Shown here piece after piece: positions 33,239-43,169 of a stretch of 64,000 nt of DNA. Position numbers and translations under genes: made by a program. Source of the stretch: Porphyra umbilicalis. Taxonomy: Eukaryota > Rhodophyta > Bangiophyceae > Bangiales > Bangiaceae. The stretch covers positions 1 to 64,000 of the forward strand of contig KV918912.1 in the NCBI GenBank assembly GCA_002049455.2. The letters are read 5' to 3'. The notes under the pieces were generated by a model. That model saw nothing but the letters and a program-made list of their open reading frames with translations, did no database searches and was not told where the DNA came from. Position 1 is the first letter of the stretch. The number at the start of each line of letters is the position of its first letter.

Positions 33239-34069
33239 GTGTGGCGCGTGGCTTCGGTGTTGCCCACCGACTCGTGGGTGACCGTCGTTGGCCGGCCGCA
33301 GCGGCGGGTTCTCAGTCGCGGCGAGCGCCTCGCCGTCCGCGACCTACCGCGCCGAGTCCCGCGGTCCGCTCTCGGCCTCTTCCGTGGTCCGGACTCTGTC
33401 GTTGCTGCAGCCACGAGCTGCAGTCCGGCCGACGCTGCAACGCGGGGTGATGGGCATGGGGGTGCAACTGGTGCAACGTCAGGTATGGGCGGGGCTCCTT
33501 GTCCCGCTCACGTGGATGCGCCTGAAGCACCGCGCGGCGGACCATCTGGAGCACGGGACGCACCTCGGGATATAGTTGATGACGTCGAAGATCGTGCAGG
33601 CACCCCTGCCGTTAAGTCGGCGTCTGGACGGCGCCGCGTGTTTCTGTTGCGCAACCTACGGCAGAGCCGGGCGCTCGGTCGGCGCGTACTGCGGCCGTCG
33701 CTGCCGGCTGTGCCGTCCTCGTACCTACACACGACGGTAGTCGTGCCAGCATCTACTCGCCCTCAGTCTCTGCCAGCCGGGACAAGCGGGGGCGGTAGCC
33801 CCGCGCAGGGCAGCAGTGCCGGCCCTGCGTTCGGCGGCAGCGGCCTCCCTGGGGCCGGCAGTGAAGGCGCTGGCGGCGACGTCATGCGCGGTGGACACCA
33901 AAGGCCGACGCGCGTGGATTGCGAGCTGATGGCGGGAGACATTCGCGGCACTCTGACTCGTGGCGGTGGTGTGCGGGTGCCGGGGCTGGGAGAGCGACCG
34001 ATCCTCGTTCCGTCTCCATCGCCTACATGCCCACCCGACAACGTTGGCCAGACAAAAGGCGCAGGTTGA
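33239..34069 (+). CDS. Hypothetical Gly/Ala/Arg-rich protein or exon
   Basis: 276-codon frame starting 57 bp after the ePHD stop. No ATG at the start; the first in-frame Met is near codon 83, so it may be a separate exon or a 3' extension by splicing. Gly/Ala/Pro/Arg-rich with a more structured stretch, RRRVFLLRNLRQSRALGRRV, then a Gly-rich tail. No family recognised. The minus strand is also open over 33725-34207. Confidence 0.3.
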   Translation: MWRVASVLPTDSWVTVVGRPQRRVLSRGERLAVRDLPRRVPRSALGLFRGPDSVVAAATSCSPADAATRGDGHGGATGATSGMGGAPCPAHVDAPEAPRGGPSGARDAPRDIVDDVEDRAGTPAVKSASGRRRVFLLRNLRQSRALGRRVLRPSLPAVPSSYLHTTVVVPASTRPQSLPAGTSGGGSPAQGSSAGPAFGGSGLPGAGSEGAGGDVMRGGHQRPTRVDCELMAGDIRGTLTRGGGVRVPGLGERPILVPSPSPTCPPDNVGQTKGAG

Positions 34070-35726
34070 GATAAGAGAGGGAGCCCGGGCGAGATCTACG
34101 GGCATGAGCGCTGCGGGGGAGAGCACGGTGCAGGCCAGCACGGTGGAGGCGAGCACGGCGAGGGAGGGAGCAGCGGGGGGTGGCACAGAGCGCGGGAGCG
34201 CGGCCATGACAGAACAGAGTGATACAAATTGATGTTGCGAAGGCTGTAGGACTGGGCAGTTGCTTTTTCATGTCGGGGAAGCCACAAGAATCACTTGGGC
34301 GCTCTTTCTGACGCGCACCTCATGCCCACGAGCAATTCGCACAGACCTGCTCGTACCCGGCAGCTCCGCTCCCGTCCCCTCCTACTCGACAGTCGTCGCG
34401 GGAATCGGCTGCCGTGTGGGCATATCTATTGTCGCCATCGCTGGTCATGGCTGCCATGGCCTCCCCGCCGTCATCATTGGCGGCGGCGGGTGGAGGCGCG
34501 CCGCGCGCCATGCGTACGAGGGCAACAGGCTCGAGTCGAACACCGTCACGGGGTAGTACTCGAGCACCTTCGGTGCCGCGTCGGCTGTCGCGGGTGCGGG
34601 GGGGCCGCCGTAGCCTCCGCGCGGAACCGTATAGTGAGCAGCTGCCAGAAGACACCACAACACACACTGTGGCGTCGTGCCCTCCATGGTCCTCCCAACT
34701 CTTGCGCCACTGGCCACCCAGTCCACTCGCCGCCAAGCACATGTGCCTTACAGTCATGAGAGTGCCCGTTGGGCAGCGCACAAATGTCCCCTCTTGGAGC
34801 CCCGCGACAGCGGAAATTTGGTCTGGCTGACAATGTAGCGTTAGCCAATGACAGATCACGGAGCGGACCATCCAGCACCTTGTGCACCAACTGGTTTTAT
34901 TAAAAAAAGAGGCCCCCTAGGCATTCATGCCCCCACGACAGAAATGGAAATCGTCGATCACACCAGACGGCGCCACCAGTTCCTTCCAGGCTGTCCGACG
35001 AGTAGTCGCCGACATCGAGCTGTAGCACAAATCGTTCGCTTGGAAGCCTGCACTCACCTGGAGGCTACATGACGTGTTTTCGTTGTTTGGCAATCAATTT
35101 TGCCACTGACTGGACATTGAGGATACCCAAGGGCGTTTGGGAGGGGCACGCGGCTGACAGCTGCCGGGTCTTGCAGATGAGAGGACATTCTGCAGGTACG
35201 TTGCCTGGTCTCATCGTGCATCTCCCACGGGGACGACCCTCCAGCAGCCAGTATCGCGGTCGGAATGAACGGACCCCGTCCCATCGTCGCCGAGCCGGCG
35301 TCCGTGACCCACACGTGCACGCAAACCCGACGTCACTCTACCACAACCGTTCTGCGTATCGTGCCGGCACAAGCGCCTGTATGACGATCTAGTGCTTCCA
35401 AGTACACGTCCTTTCTTCACTCTACTGTGACGTCCCCGCCGCCCGCCGCCCCCTAACAACTTTGGCGAGGTCTGTCGCGCACTGTGTACGTTTTCTGATG
35501 TCGGGCCGCGACCCTTGGCTGTGTCGGATTGCCCTGGGATGCGTGACGGGGGCCGGTGTCATGTTGATGTCGTGCCACCCAAGTGCGTCTTACTCACGTT
35601 TCATCTTTTGCTTTTTCTCCTATCTCAAGACCGCCCCTGTTTCTACTATGTGGCAAATCTGACTGCCCTGTACTTTTTGCGACTATCCAGGAGAAGGTTG
35701 ACTGAGCCCAACAGTGCCGCGGCGCA
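34070..35726. other. Spacer before Cys/His gene B
   Basis: A 183-codon minus frame (34320-34871) and overlapping plus frames match nothing known. A purine/pyrimidine-rich stretch at 35420-35460 is the only compositional feature. Promoter sequences for the gene at 35727 may lie in the last 200 bp, but no motif is clear. Confidence 0.35.
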
Positions 35727-36095
35727 ATGAGGTGCGACATCTGTTTGTATCAGGCCTCCGCAGGCGTTGCGGGGCACCAAACTCGCAACTGCCCCATCCG
35801 CAAGGTCGAGTGCCGTCACCAGCTGCCCAAGGATGACCCCTTCTACCTCTCCGGGCCGTGCCGCAATGTCTACTGTGTGCATAACGAGTGCTGCCCGAGG
35901 TGTCTCATGATCGGTCACACTACGTACACGCTGAAGCTTACCTCGATGCGTTGGAAAGTGACCACCTACTGGCGCGCTGTCCCTGAAGCTAGTGACACGA
36001 TGCCGCCGCTCGATTCACGCGACTTCGTGTGCTCTTTGGTGACTGACCGGTGCGTGCGTCGCCTGCTGGACAACGTGCAAGACTTGGCGCTTTAG
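35727..36095 (+). CDS. Cys/His zinc-knuckle family gene (copy B), short
   Basis: ATG at 35727; 122 aa, ending TAG. Module 1 is CDICLYQASAGVAGHQTRNC then CPIRKVEC; module 2 is CRNVYCVHNECCPRCLMIGH, followed by LTSMRW and DFVCSLVTDRCVRRLLDN. These align residue for residue with copy A (CSIC...HTARTCPLKQTQC; CNTCDITGH; LTINRW; DFVCTLMTE). It stops where copy A continues into its helical region, so it is either a short family member or the first exon of a longer gene; a strong pyrimidine-AG site (TTTTTTTACTGTGTAG) ends at 36180. No in-frame stop within the modules. Confidence 0.65.
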   Translation: MRCDICLYQASAGVAGHQTRNCPIRKVECRHQLPKDDPFYLSGPCRNVYCVHNECCPRCLMIGHTTYTLKLTSMRWKVTTYWRAVPEASDTMPPLDSRDFVCSLVTDRCVRRLLDNVQDLAL

Positions 36096-36182
36096 TGTTG
36101 TCACTGGTTCGTGCACGTAGCCGTGCTCTGTATCGGACTGGACCGTCAGACATTATTATTTTTCTTTTTTTACTGTGTAGCT

Positions 36183-36563
36183 TCATTGAGCGTTGTTCTT
36201 CTCCACGCGAAGCAGCGCACCGTTGAGGGCGACGCCCGACGCCCAAAGATTCCTATACATGGCCACAAGGGCGGCAATGTCGAATCCGTACGGCTGTGTC
36301 GACCAATACAGCCCAATGACAACTGGAACGGCCGTGGATGCGGTCATTCTGGGAGATGTCAGGTTTGTCACAGCCGTGGATGTGCTCATTGTGGAAGGTG
36401 TCAGGTTGTCACAGCAATGGCAGAGGGGCTCGCGGGAGTGCTGTGTACTGCAAGCAAGCCGCATGTTTGCCACGCGGCCCCAGTGGATTCCGAATACTGC
36501 ATGTACTGCCATAGGTGGCCTCGCAGTGGGTACTAAGGGACCACAGGCTGTAGGGCAGGGCAT
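36183..36563 (-). CDS. Hypothetical protein or terminal exon (minus)
   Basis: ATG at 36563, 126 codons, TGA at 36183-36185. The last ~50 residues (VVIGLYWSTQPYGFDIAALV, MYRNLWASGVALNG) have GC-rich third positions and look coding; the middle contains two copies of a 42-bp direct repeat (TSTAVTNLTSPRM-type). An AATAAT lies about 30 bp past the stop on this strand. Family unknown. The opposing plus frames are also open, and the strong acceptor at 36180 belongs to the other strand, so the two readings compete. Confidence 0.3.
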   Translation of the reverse strand: MPCPTACGPLVPTARPPMAVHAVFGIHWGRVANMRLACSTQHSREPLCHCCDNLTPSTMSTSTAVTNLTSPRMTASTAVPVVIGLYWSTQPYGFDIAALVAMYRNLWASGVALNGALLRVEKNNAQ

Positions 36564-36789
36564 TAGCAGGACAGAATACGTTCGAATGGAGCACCGGGTT
36601 TCATGCGGCCCGTAATGAAGGAGAGCGTGTGTGGAACATACAAAGAGCTGTGCGCCGCATGAACAGCAACATGCGCCGGGTATCCAGCGGCAACCTCCTA
36701 CAGCATACGAGACCCTCCTAGTACTCGTACGCCACAGTGGCAGAGGTCCTCGATCTCAAAACGGTCACCACCAGGTAGGTCCTCCACAA

Positions 36790-37440
36790 CGCCTCCTCCA
36801 TTCTGGTTGTCGTCTGGCCCTCGTTCCACGTCCACGCCGACGCCGACTTGATCGCCTACGCCGACGTAATCGCCGCCGCGCACGTGCAGCGGCACGCCGC
36901 AGCGTCGGCCGTCGCCGCCGTGCTGGTCGTCGTCCGCGTGTTGTTCGTCGTCACCCCGATGGGCGTCGTCACCTTGGTCACGCCAACCGCACCTTGTGCC
37001 GCATGGACGCAGCCATCCACGTGGCCGCCGACGGCAACGCGGTCGTCGCTAAGAAATCACAAATGCGTTCCGCCGTGTTGGTCGTTGCCATCATATTGGT
37101 TGTGGCCTCTGTCTTTGTCGTCGTCGACGCGTCTCATCTCGTCGCCGCGCTTGTTGTTGTAAGCGTGTTTGTTGTCCTCGCCGTGTTTGTCATCGTCGCG
37201 TTCGCAGGTGTTGGCCATCGTCACCTCGGTTGACCCCCCCTCTTCCTCAACTCTGGTGCACGCTGCCGCCGGCGTGGCGGACGCCGCGCGCACGCAGTAG
37301 CACGTGGCCTCTGTGATCGCCTTTGCCTTGGTTGTGCTCATGTTGCGCTTGTGCTACGATCACGTCGCCACCGGCGCGGCCGCGGACGCCAACGTGGTCG
37401 TCGCCGCGAATGTCGAGTTCTTCGTCTGCTCCACCCGCTC
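36790..37440. repeat. Degenerate Ala/Val repeat array 1
   Basis: Three to four diverged copies of a unit containing GCCGCCGCGCACGTGCAGC, a GTGCTGGTCGTCGTC-type run and GTCGTCACCTTGGTCACGCC. It is the same family as 40205-41420. In one plus frame the unit reads like AHVQ-x-HAA...VLVVV...VVTLVTPT. Several frames are open on both strands, so coding is undecided. Confidence 0.7.
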
Positions 37441-39086
37441 GATTGCCGCAAGAGCTGTTGCCCGTCAGAGACGCACAGCATCTCCTGTGTATGCTGAGAG
37501 AGACATGACAGAGAAAGACACAGGCTGAGCATCAAGAGGGGCGGCACGTACTGGCCAGTGCCTGTGCGTGAATGTCTGCAGCGATTAGGGAGCGTTCAAG
37601 ACCATGGCACATGGTCGGCTTCTTGACGGCCCCACACGTCGCGACGACATGGCACCACGCTAAAATCGATCGAGCAAACCAGGAGGGGCGCTCTAGGGAC
37701 ATGCGCCGGGCAAGACCGGTTCCGTGTTACAACCAAAGTGAGACGCAGTCATACCTGATCCTGTGAGTGGCCGTCAAGCACCTGACGGCAGGCACGGACG
37801 CCGAACACGCATCGCGGATGGAAAGCGGAGGGAGCACGACGGCTGGACCACCGTGTAGGACGAACGGCTGTTGTCCAGCGAGGCCGGCGACGTGACCACG
37901 AGCGGTCAGGCGAGCGACCATCTCGTTTGCGAGAAAGAAATCCAACAGTCGAAAACGTGTGACCGCACCGCATCTCGCTGAGGACCCCCCGATCTTGGAT
38001 GATGTTGCAAGCGTTCCCTTGGGTCCACGATGGCTGGCTCTCACCTCCGATAGGAACGGATAATGGGACCCAAATCACCCTGAAAAGCTACAATGAGTTG
38101 CAATTTTAGTAGCCCTCGTCTGTCTGACGCCAGTTGCGTGCTCGAAAGATGCATCGACAGGCCACTGCGGAGACTTCAGTTCGATCTATTTCGTGCGCGG
38201 TCCGTCCGACACGAAGCCCTTGCGAGGAATTCAACCATTGCTTGATTGGCGATGCTTCTGACGTCACACGCGCTTCTGTGTCTGAGGGACAGGCCACTTG
38301 CTTGCTGACAGACGCAGCGCACTCTCTGACAACTGCGAGCTTCCACAGACGCGGACGTCTGGTGCACGGCCGCAGCGGGTAGCATTAATGGCGGTATGTC
38401 GAACGACAAGACGGTGAAAGAACCGCCTGTCGGCAGCATCATTGTCTGCTCCATGCCCCACTTCAAGGGGGTGGTGCTCTTGGGAGGTGGCGCGTTCATT
38501 CCGCGCCACTCTTTTTTTTTCAGGCTTCTCCACGCCCATCCACACGCTGCAAGCCGGTGAGGGTGCAGGAAGCACCGGCTTCGGCAGACGCGCGGCCGTC
38601 GGCGTGGCGGCCGTCTTGTGTCGGCCGGCGGCACCATCCGGGGGAGGAGCTGCAGCCGGACCCACGACGTCAATCGACGGTGGCCGCCGAATCACGCTGC
38701 CCAAAAGAAGACCGCCCGCACCCATCGTAGTCACGAAACATGAGGCGCCACTGTTGACCACCCCTTTGCTTTGCATCACACCGGCGCGTGTGTTGCCTCC
38801 CCCGGTGTCGTTTGGTCACGTGCCCAACGGCACGTACCGCCCCCTTTTCCGCCGCGCATTCTGCTCACCTCAGGTACAGAGGCGGAGCGCAGATTTCTTT
38901 TGACCACGGCCAGCAGCGCGTTTGCATCAGTGGGTCGCTGTTACGCAACAGTGGGTCGGTGGACAAAGATGGAGAAAAAAGACGCGGGGGCTGCAGTTCG
39001 TGAAGCTGCATCAAGCACGCAGGCTATCATCAGCATGCGACGACAAACCAGAGGCATCACACCAACTATACACATCACGCAAGTCA
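37441..39086. other. Spacer between array 1 and the second transposase
   Basis: No recognised gene. The plus frame 38442-38903 (153 codons, with a conserved-looking VSFGHVPNGTYRPLFRRAFC segment) and the opposing minus frame 38264-38779 are both open; one may be an exon, but neither can be preferred. Confidence 0.35.
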
Positions 39087-40127
39087 TCACGCTTGGGCGA
39101 CAGGCACCAGGAGTTCGGCAATCTCGTGGGAGACTCGAGAAAACTGGCCGGCGACTTGGGCGGTGCTCAGCATACCCACAGCCGCGGCCATGAGGTGGAA
39201 GGGCTTGTACAGGTAGCGACCGTCCTCATATACAAGTGACCGGACGTGCTTTTTTAGCTCCGAGAAGACGCCCTCAATGGGCTGAAGGTTCGGAGAGTAC
39301 GGCGGCAGCCGCAAATAGTGCATGCCGTTGGCCTGCACGAAGTCGTCGCCCCGCTAGTCATGGATGCCTGCATTGTCATACAGAACCACGCATGCGTCCG
39401 GCTGCATTTCCCAGGGTAGACCAGGGAAGTAGGTGTTCATCTGCGAGTGGAGACATTGGAAGAAGAGGCGCCAGTCGTCCGCCGTCTGGGCGCTGCCCAC
39501 GATCACGGTCTGTGACCAAAGAACCCCGTGGGTGAGGGTGACGGCCATCATGGTACTTGTGCGCGCTGTCGGCCGCGTGTCGCGGTCCCTTAGCACGCAC
39601 GCCACGTTGCGCAATGACCGGCCGTATCTGTGGTACATGTCGCTCCCCGCCGTATGCGTCTCGTCGACTGATACGACGCAGCGCAGGGGGATCTCGTTGA
39701 AGAGCACGGCAAAGGCGCGCTGTGCAGCGATGGAGCTCTCCGCGTAGAGCTGCTCAATCTTCTTGCGGGAGTACTGGTGAAACCGAAGCACGCGGTAGAC
39801 CGTCGCGGCGCTGACGTAGCGGTGGTCGCTCTCGGGGTAGTCCAAACGCAGCGCCACCAGCAGGTCGACATGGTTGTGCAAAAAAGCAGCCGGCTTCGAC
39901 TCAACAAGGGTGAGTATAGCGCGCGTCAGGTGTGGGTTGCGGATTGCCGCGTCGCCATGCATGTTACGGAGGCGTGGGTCACGCCAAACGGTGCCATTCT
40001 CCTCGAAGTGCCGCAACCAGCGCCGCATGGATCGCCCTGAGCACCCAATGATCTCCGCGACGTCCGACGCAGGGAAGCACTCCTCGAGCAGCCCGAGGAC
40101 GTGTTGTTGGGTGTCTTTCGAAAACAT
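39087..40127 (-). CDS. Tc1/IS630-like DDE transposase, one in-frame stop (second copy)
   Basis: ATG at 40127 (MFSKDTQQHVLGLLEE). N-terminal helix-turn-helix (SDVAEIIGCSGRSMRRWLRH, DPRLRNMHGD), then CVVSVDETH (Asp 1), CVVLYDNAGIHD (Asp 2) and PPYSPNLQPIEGVFSEL (Glu), with the same 33-residue Asp-Glu spacing as the 16.4 kb gene. 347 codons; one TAG at 39354-39356 interrupts the frame eight codons after the second Asp. The two transposases are recognisably related (IPLRC-VSVDETH, RTSTMMAV, DDW, PGLPW, LPPYSP) but well diverged, so they are not a recent duplicate pair. The frame continues open upstream of the ATG into the Ala/Val array; that part is not family-like. No terminal inverted repeats found. 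Confidence 0.8.
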
Positions 40128-40204
40128 GACCGACTCAGCGTTGCAGTCGCAGGACTGCTCACAGTGCTTGAGCACGTCCCTGCCTTGGCCTGCGTCGACG
40201 TGTA

Positions 40205-41420
40205 TACACGGCACTTGTTTTTCGTCCACGCCACAGCCAGCGTAAGTGACGCCGCCAACGCGATTGCCACGGCGCACGTTCATTTGTACGCCGCAGTGCC
40301 AATCGCTCCCACTGTGTCGCTCGTCCCCGACGTGTCGGCCGTAGTCACCACCTTGGTCGCGACAACCCCGAGCTTGTTCTTCACGCAAGCCGCCGCCAAC
40401 GTGGCAGCGGACGCCAGTGCGGTTACCGCCACGCGCATGCAGCTGCACGCCGCCGCCGTGCTGGTCGTCGTCTTTGTGCGGGCTGCCGTCACCGTCCTGG
40501 TCTACGTAGCGGTGTTGGGCGGCGTCACCTTGGTCGCGCCCACCCCCTCACTGCTCCACGTGATGGCCGCCGCCGACGTGGCCACCGACGCGCAATTGCA
40601 GCTAGACGCCGCCGTGTTGTTCTTCGCCGCCGAGTACGTCTTCGTAGCGTTAATGGATGTCGTCGCCTCCTTTGTCGTCGTCCTGTTGGTCGCACCCGTC
40701 TCCCTCTCGGTCTACGTGCGCGACGCCGGTGGCAGGGCTGCCGACGCCCACGCAGGCGCCGCTGCCCACCAGATGCTGAGCGTCGCCTTGTTGGTCGTGG
40801 TCACCTCCGCGATCGTGGTTGCCCACTCGGTTGGCACAGCGCCCGTGCAGCTGCACGGGGGCGTGATGGACGTCTTCGCTGTGATGGGCGTTGTGGCCGT
40901 GGTCGGTGTCGCCGCTGTAAAGGTCGTCGTAGAGGTAGTAGTCGTGGCCGAGGTGGTGGTCGCGGCCGAGGTCTTGGTCGTCGTCGTTGCGATGGCCGTC
41001 GTCACCTTGGTTGCCCCCAACCTTCCCTCGCTCCACATGCACGCGGCGGCCGACGCGTCCGCCGAAGCCAATGCCGACGCGTTCGTCGACGCGCAGGCGC
41101 GGCCCGTGTTGGTCGCCGCCACCGTGCTGGTTGCCGTCGCCGTGTTGGTCGTCTTCGCCTTGGTTGCACCCACACCCCCCTGTGTCCACACGCACGCGGC
41201 CGCCGACACGTCAGCCGAAGCCGACGCGGTCACTGCCGCGCACGCACGGCTGCAGGCCGCCGTGTCGGTCGTCAGCACCGTCTTGGCCGTTGTCGCAGTG
41301 TTGGTCGCGCCCACCGCGGCCGGCGTACACATGCACGCCGCCGATGGCGTGGCTGCCAACGTCGACGAGGTCCGCACTGCGCACGTGCAGCTTTGCGTCG
41401 CCGCCTTGCGCATGTACAGC
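40205..41420. repeat. Degenerate Ala/Val repeat array 2
   Basis: Six to seven diverged units of about 140-200 bp. In the open plus frame (40101-41486) each begins like HAAADVAADADAVTAAH, passes through QLHAAVLVVV and ends TLVAPTPSLLHV. Units near 41030, 41180 and 41320 are clearest. An expanded GTCGTG/GTCGTC-rich stretch fills 40850-41000. The same family occurs at 36790-37440, and the two arrays bracket the second transposase. Minus frames are open too (Asp/His/Gly- or Thr-rich), so the array may not be coding at all. Confidence 0.75.
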
Positions 41421-41429
41421 TCGGAACAG

Positions 41430-42711
41430 GGCGGCGCGCACCCTTGTTACCGTCGCGCCCGTCTCCTGGCCACGTTGTGGCGATAAAGGAGTAGGGTGGT
41501 GGACAGGGACGCACCAGCGGCACCACGACGGGCCGCGCGCAGGCGGGCGGCAGCAACCCACGCGCAGGAGGGCGGCAGCAAGGCTGAAGGGCAGTGGCCG
41601 CCGCGACGACACGCGCAAGAGCCACGCAGGAGAGAGGCAGGACGGGGACGAAAGGGTGCCCTCCACGACGACTCCTCTGCCTGACAGGAAAGCGGCCACA
41701 CGCAGGCTGGGGGCCGGGCCCGCGCCACATGAAATGGGTCAGGGGAACGGGAACCCACTGGACCGCCACTGCCCAAGAGAATAAGGCCGTCTGGCACTCT
41801 GTCGGCGAAGGACAGCGGTCGTACTGTCTGCTGGGCAGATGGTGGAGTTCGCTGAGCGGATCGCCAAGAATGCCAACACGCTTGGCCACGCCAGTGACAT
41901 TTACGACGCGAATCGGCTCGGCCAAGAGGCATTCGGCTGTGCACCGACACCAAACGACACAGCCTGACGGAATTCGGTTCCGCCCCACTTGGTGTCGAGA
42001 CGGGGCACAAGCCCCGCCTGCCAGCAACTGTGGTTGGCCCTGCCGTGCCAATCCACATTGCCACCGGTCAAGTCGTTGACCTGGCCAATGCCTGACCAAT
42101 CGGGTGCTTGCACGTGATCCGCTACGCTGGCAGGCAGCTGACAGTGGTGGAGGGAGGGAGATGGGTTTGCCCACCCATTTCAGCTCCATGGGCATGCGAC
42201 TTGTCGCACTAAGAACCATACCCCCTCAAAGCGCCAGCACGCGGGGGTGCTATTAAAAACCATGCCCTTGACAATTTCCGGAGGCATGGGTTTGCCCACC
42301 CAATTCAGAACCACCCTCAGGGGGCCCATGTGGTTTGCCGCAGGACCATCAGAGAGCCCGTCCTGTGGGACTGGGCCAAGGACTCATTGTCAAAGTACCG
42401 CTGCCGACGCGAGAGGCACGCATTGTGCTCACGGGTCAGACGCGTTCGCTTCTTGCTCGCACTCGACACCATCGATTCTGACGCCCAGGGAGGGGGGGGG
42501 GGGATGACACTCCATGGTTTGGGGAAACTATCACCCCCGCTGGCTGGCCATTTTCCAGAAAACCACCATACTTTGCGCACCGACTTTGGGCGTATCCGCG
42601 CGGAAGTCTGTACGGTTTGTGGCGCCGCCACATCAATATACCAGTAGCCGCCCATGTACGGTCGATGTGGCGACGGAGCCAGCAAACTTGAGACGGGCCT
42701 CAGATATGCTC
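41430..42711. other. Flank left of the copia element
   Basis: No gene recognised. The phrase ATGGGTTTGCCCACCCA occurs twice, near 42160 and 42288, as a partial direct duplication. A G14-type run lies near 42488. Minus frames over 41272-42219 are open but Pro/Arg-rich and featureless. Confidence 0.4.
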
Positions 42712-42716
42712 AACAC

Positions 42717-43134
42717 TGTTGAATCGCAGTGGGAATAGGGGTTGGGGGACCACGGTGAAGTGGTTGAGTGGCTTGAGCTTGTGTGTGTGTGTGCGAACGT
42801 GCTTTGTTGGTTGTCCTAAGGTTTGCCCGCCTCTCCCAACCGAGAGCACCTCTCAAATAGTCCCCACCGGCCCAAGTGCTCCCTCCTCTCGCGCCCACAC
42901 CGACGCCCACGCCCTCGCACCAAATCGAATCACTCACCAAATCAAAAGCCACTAGAGCAAAGCGAAGATCAAATCCAAAACATGCCAAAAGTAACGCCCC
43001 AAGATGACCCAACACAAATGTGTGCAACTTGACCACGTCTTGCAAATGTACCATGTGGGGTACCATAAGGGTCACCGACCATCATCCATCCGCGAACCGC
43101 CAGTGGAGTCGGCGACGAGCATCACAGTCCAACA
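42717..43134 (-). repeat. Copia LTR (3' LTR in element sense)
   Basis: 418 bp, TGTTG...CAACA, with a short GTGTGTGTGTG run near its outer end. Identical to 47258-47675 except at one base near the outer end. Confidence 0.95.
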
Positions 43135-43169
43135 CTCCTCCTTGCTTGTTGCCGCGGCGGTTCTTGTAT

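Noticed and set aside
34700-34830. Weak similarity between 34.7-34.8 kb (-) and 60.9-61.0 kb (+) around a TGTLMT-like word
   Set aside because: Only a few residues agree and the surrounding sequence does not; treated as chance.
40101-41486. 461-codon plus frame as an ordinary gene
   Set aside because: It is a degenerate tandem repeat open on both strands and begins inside the transposase 5' end; kept as a repeat.
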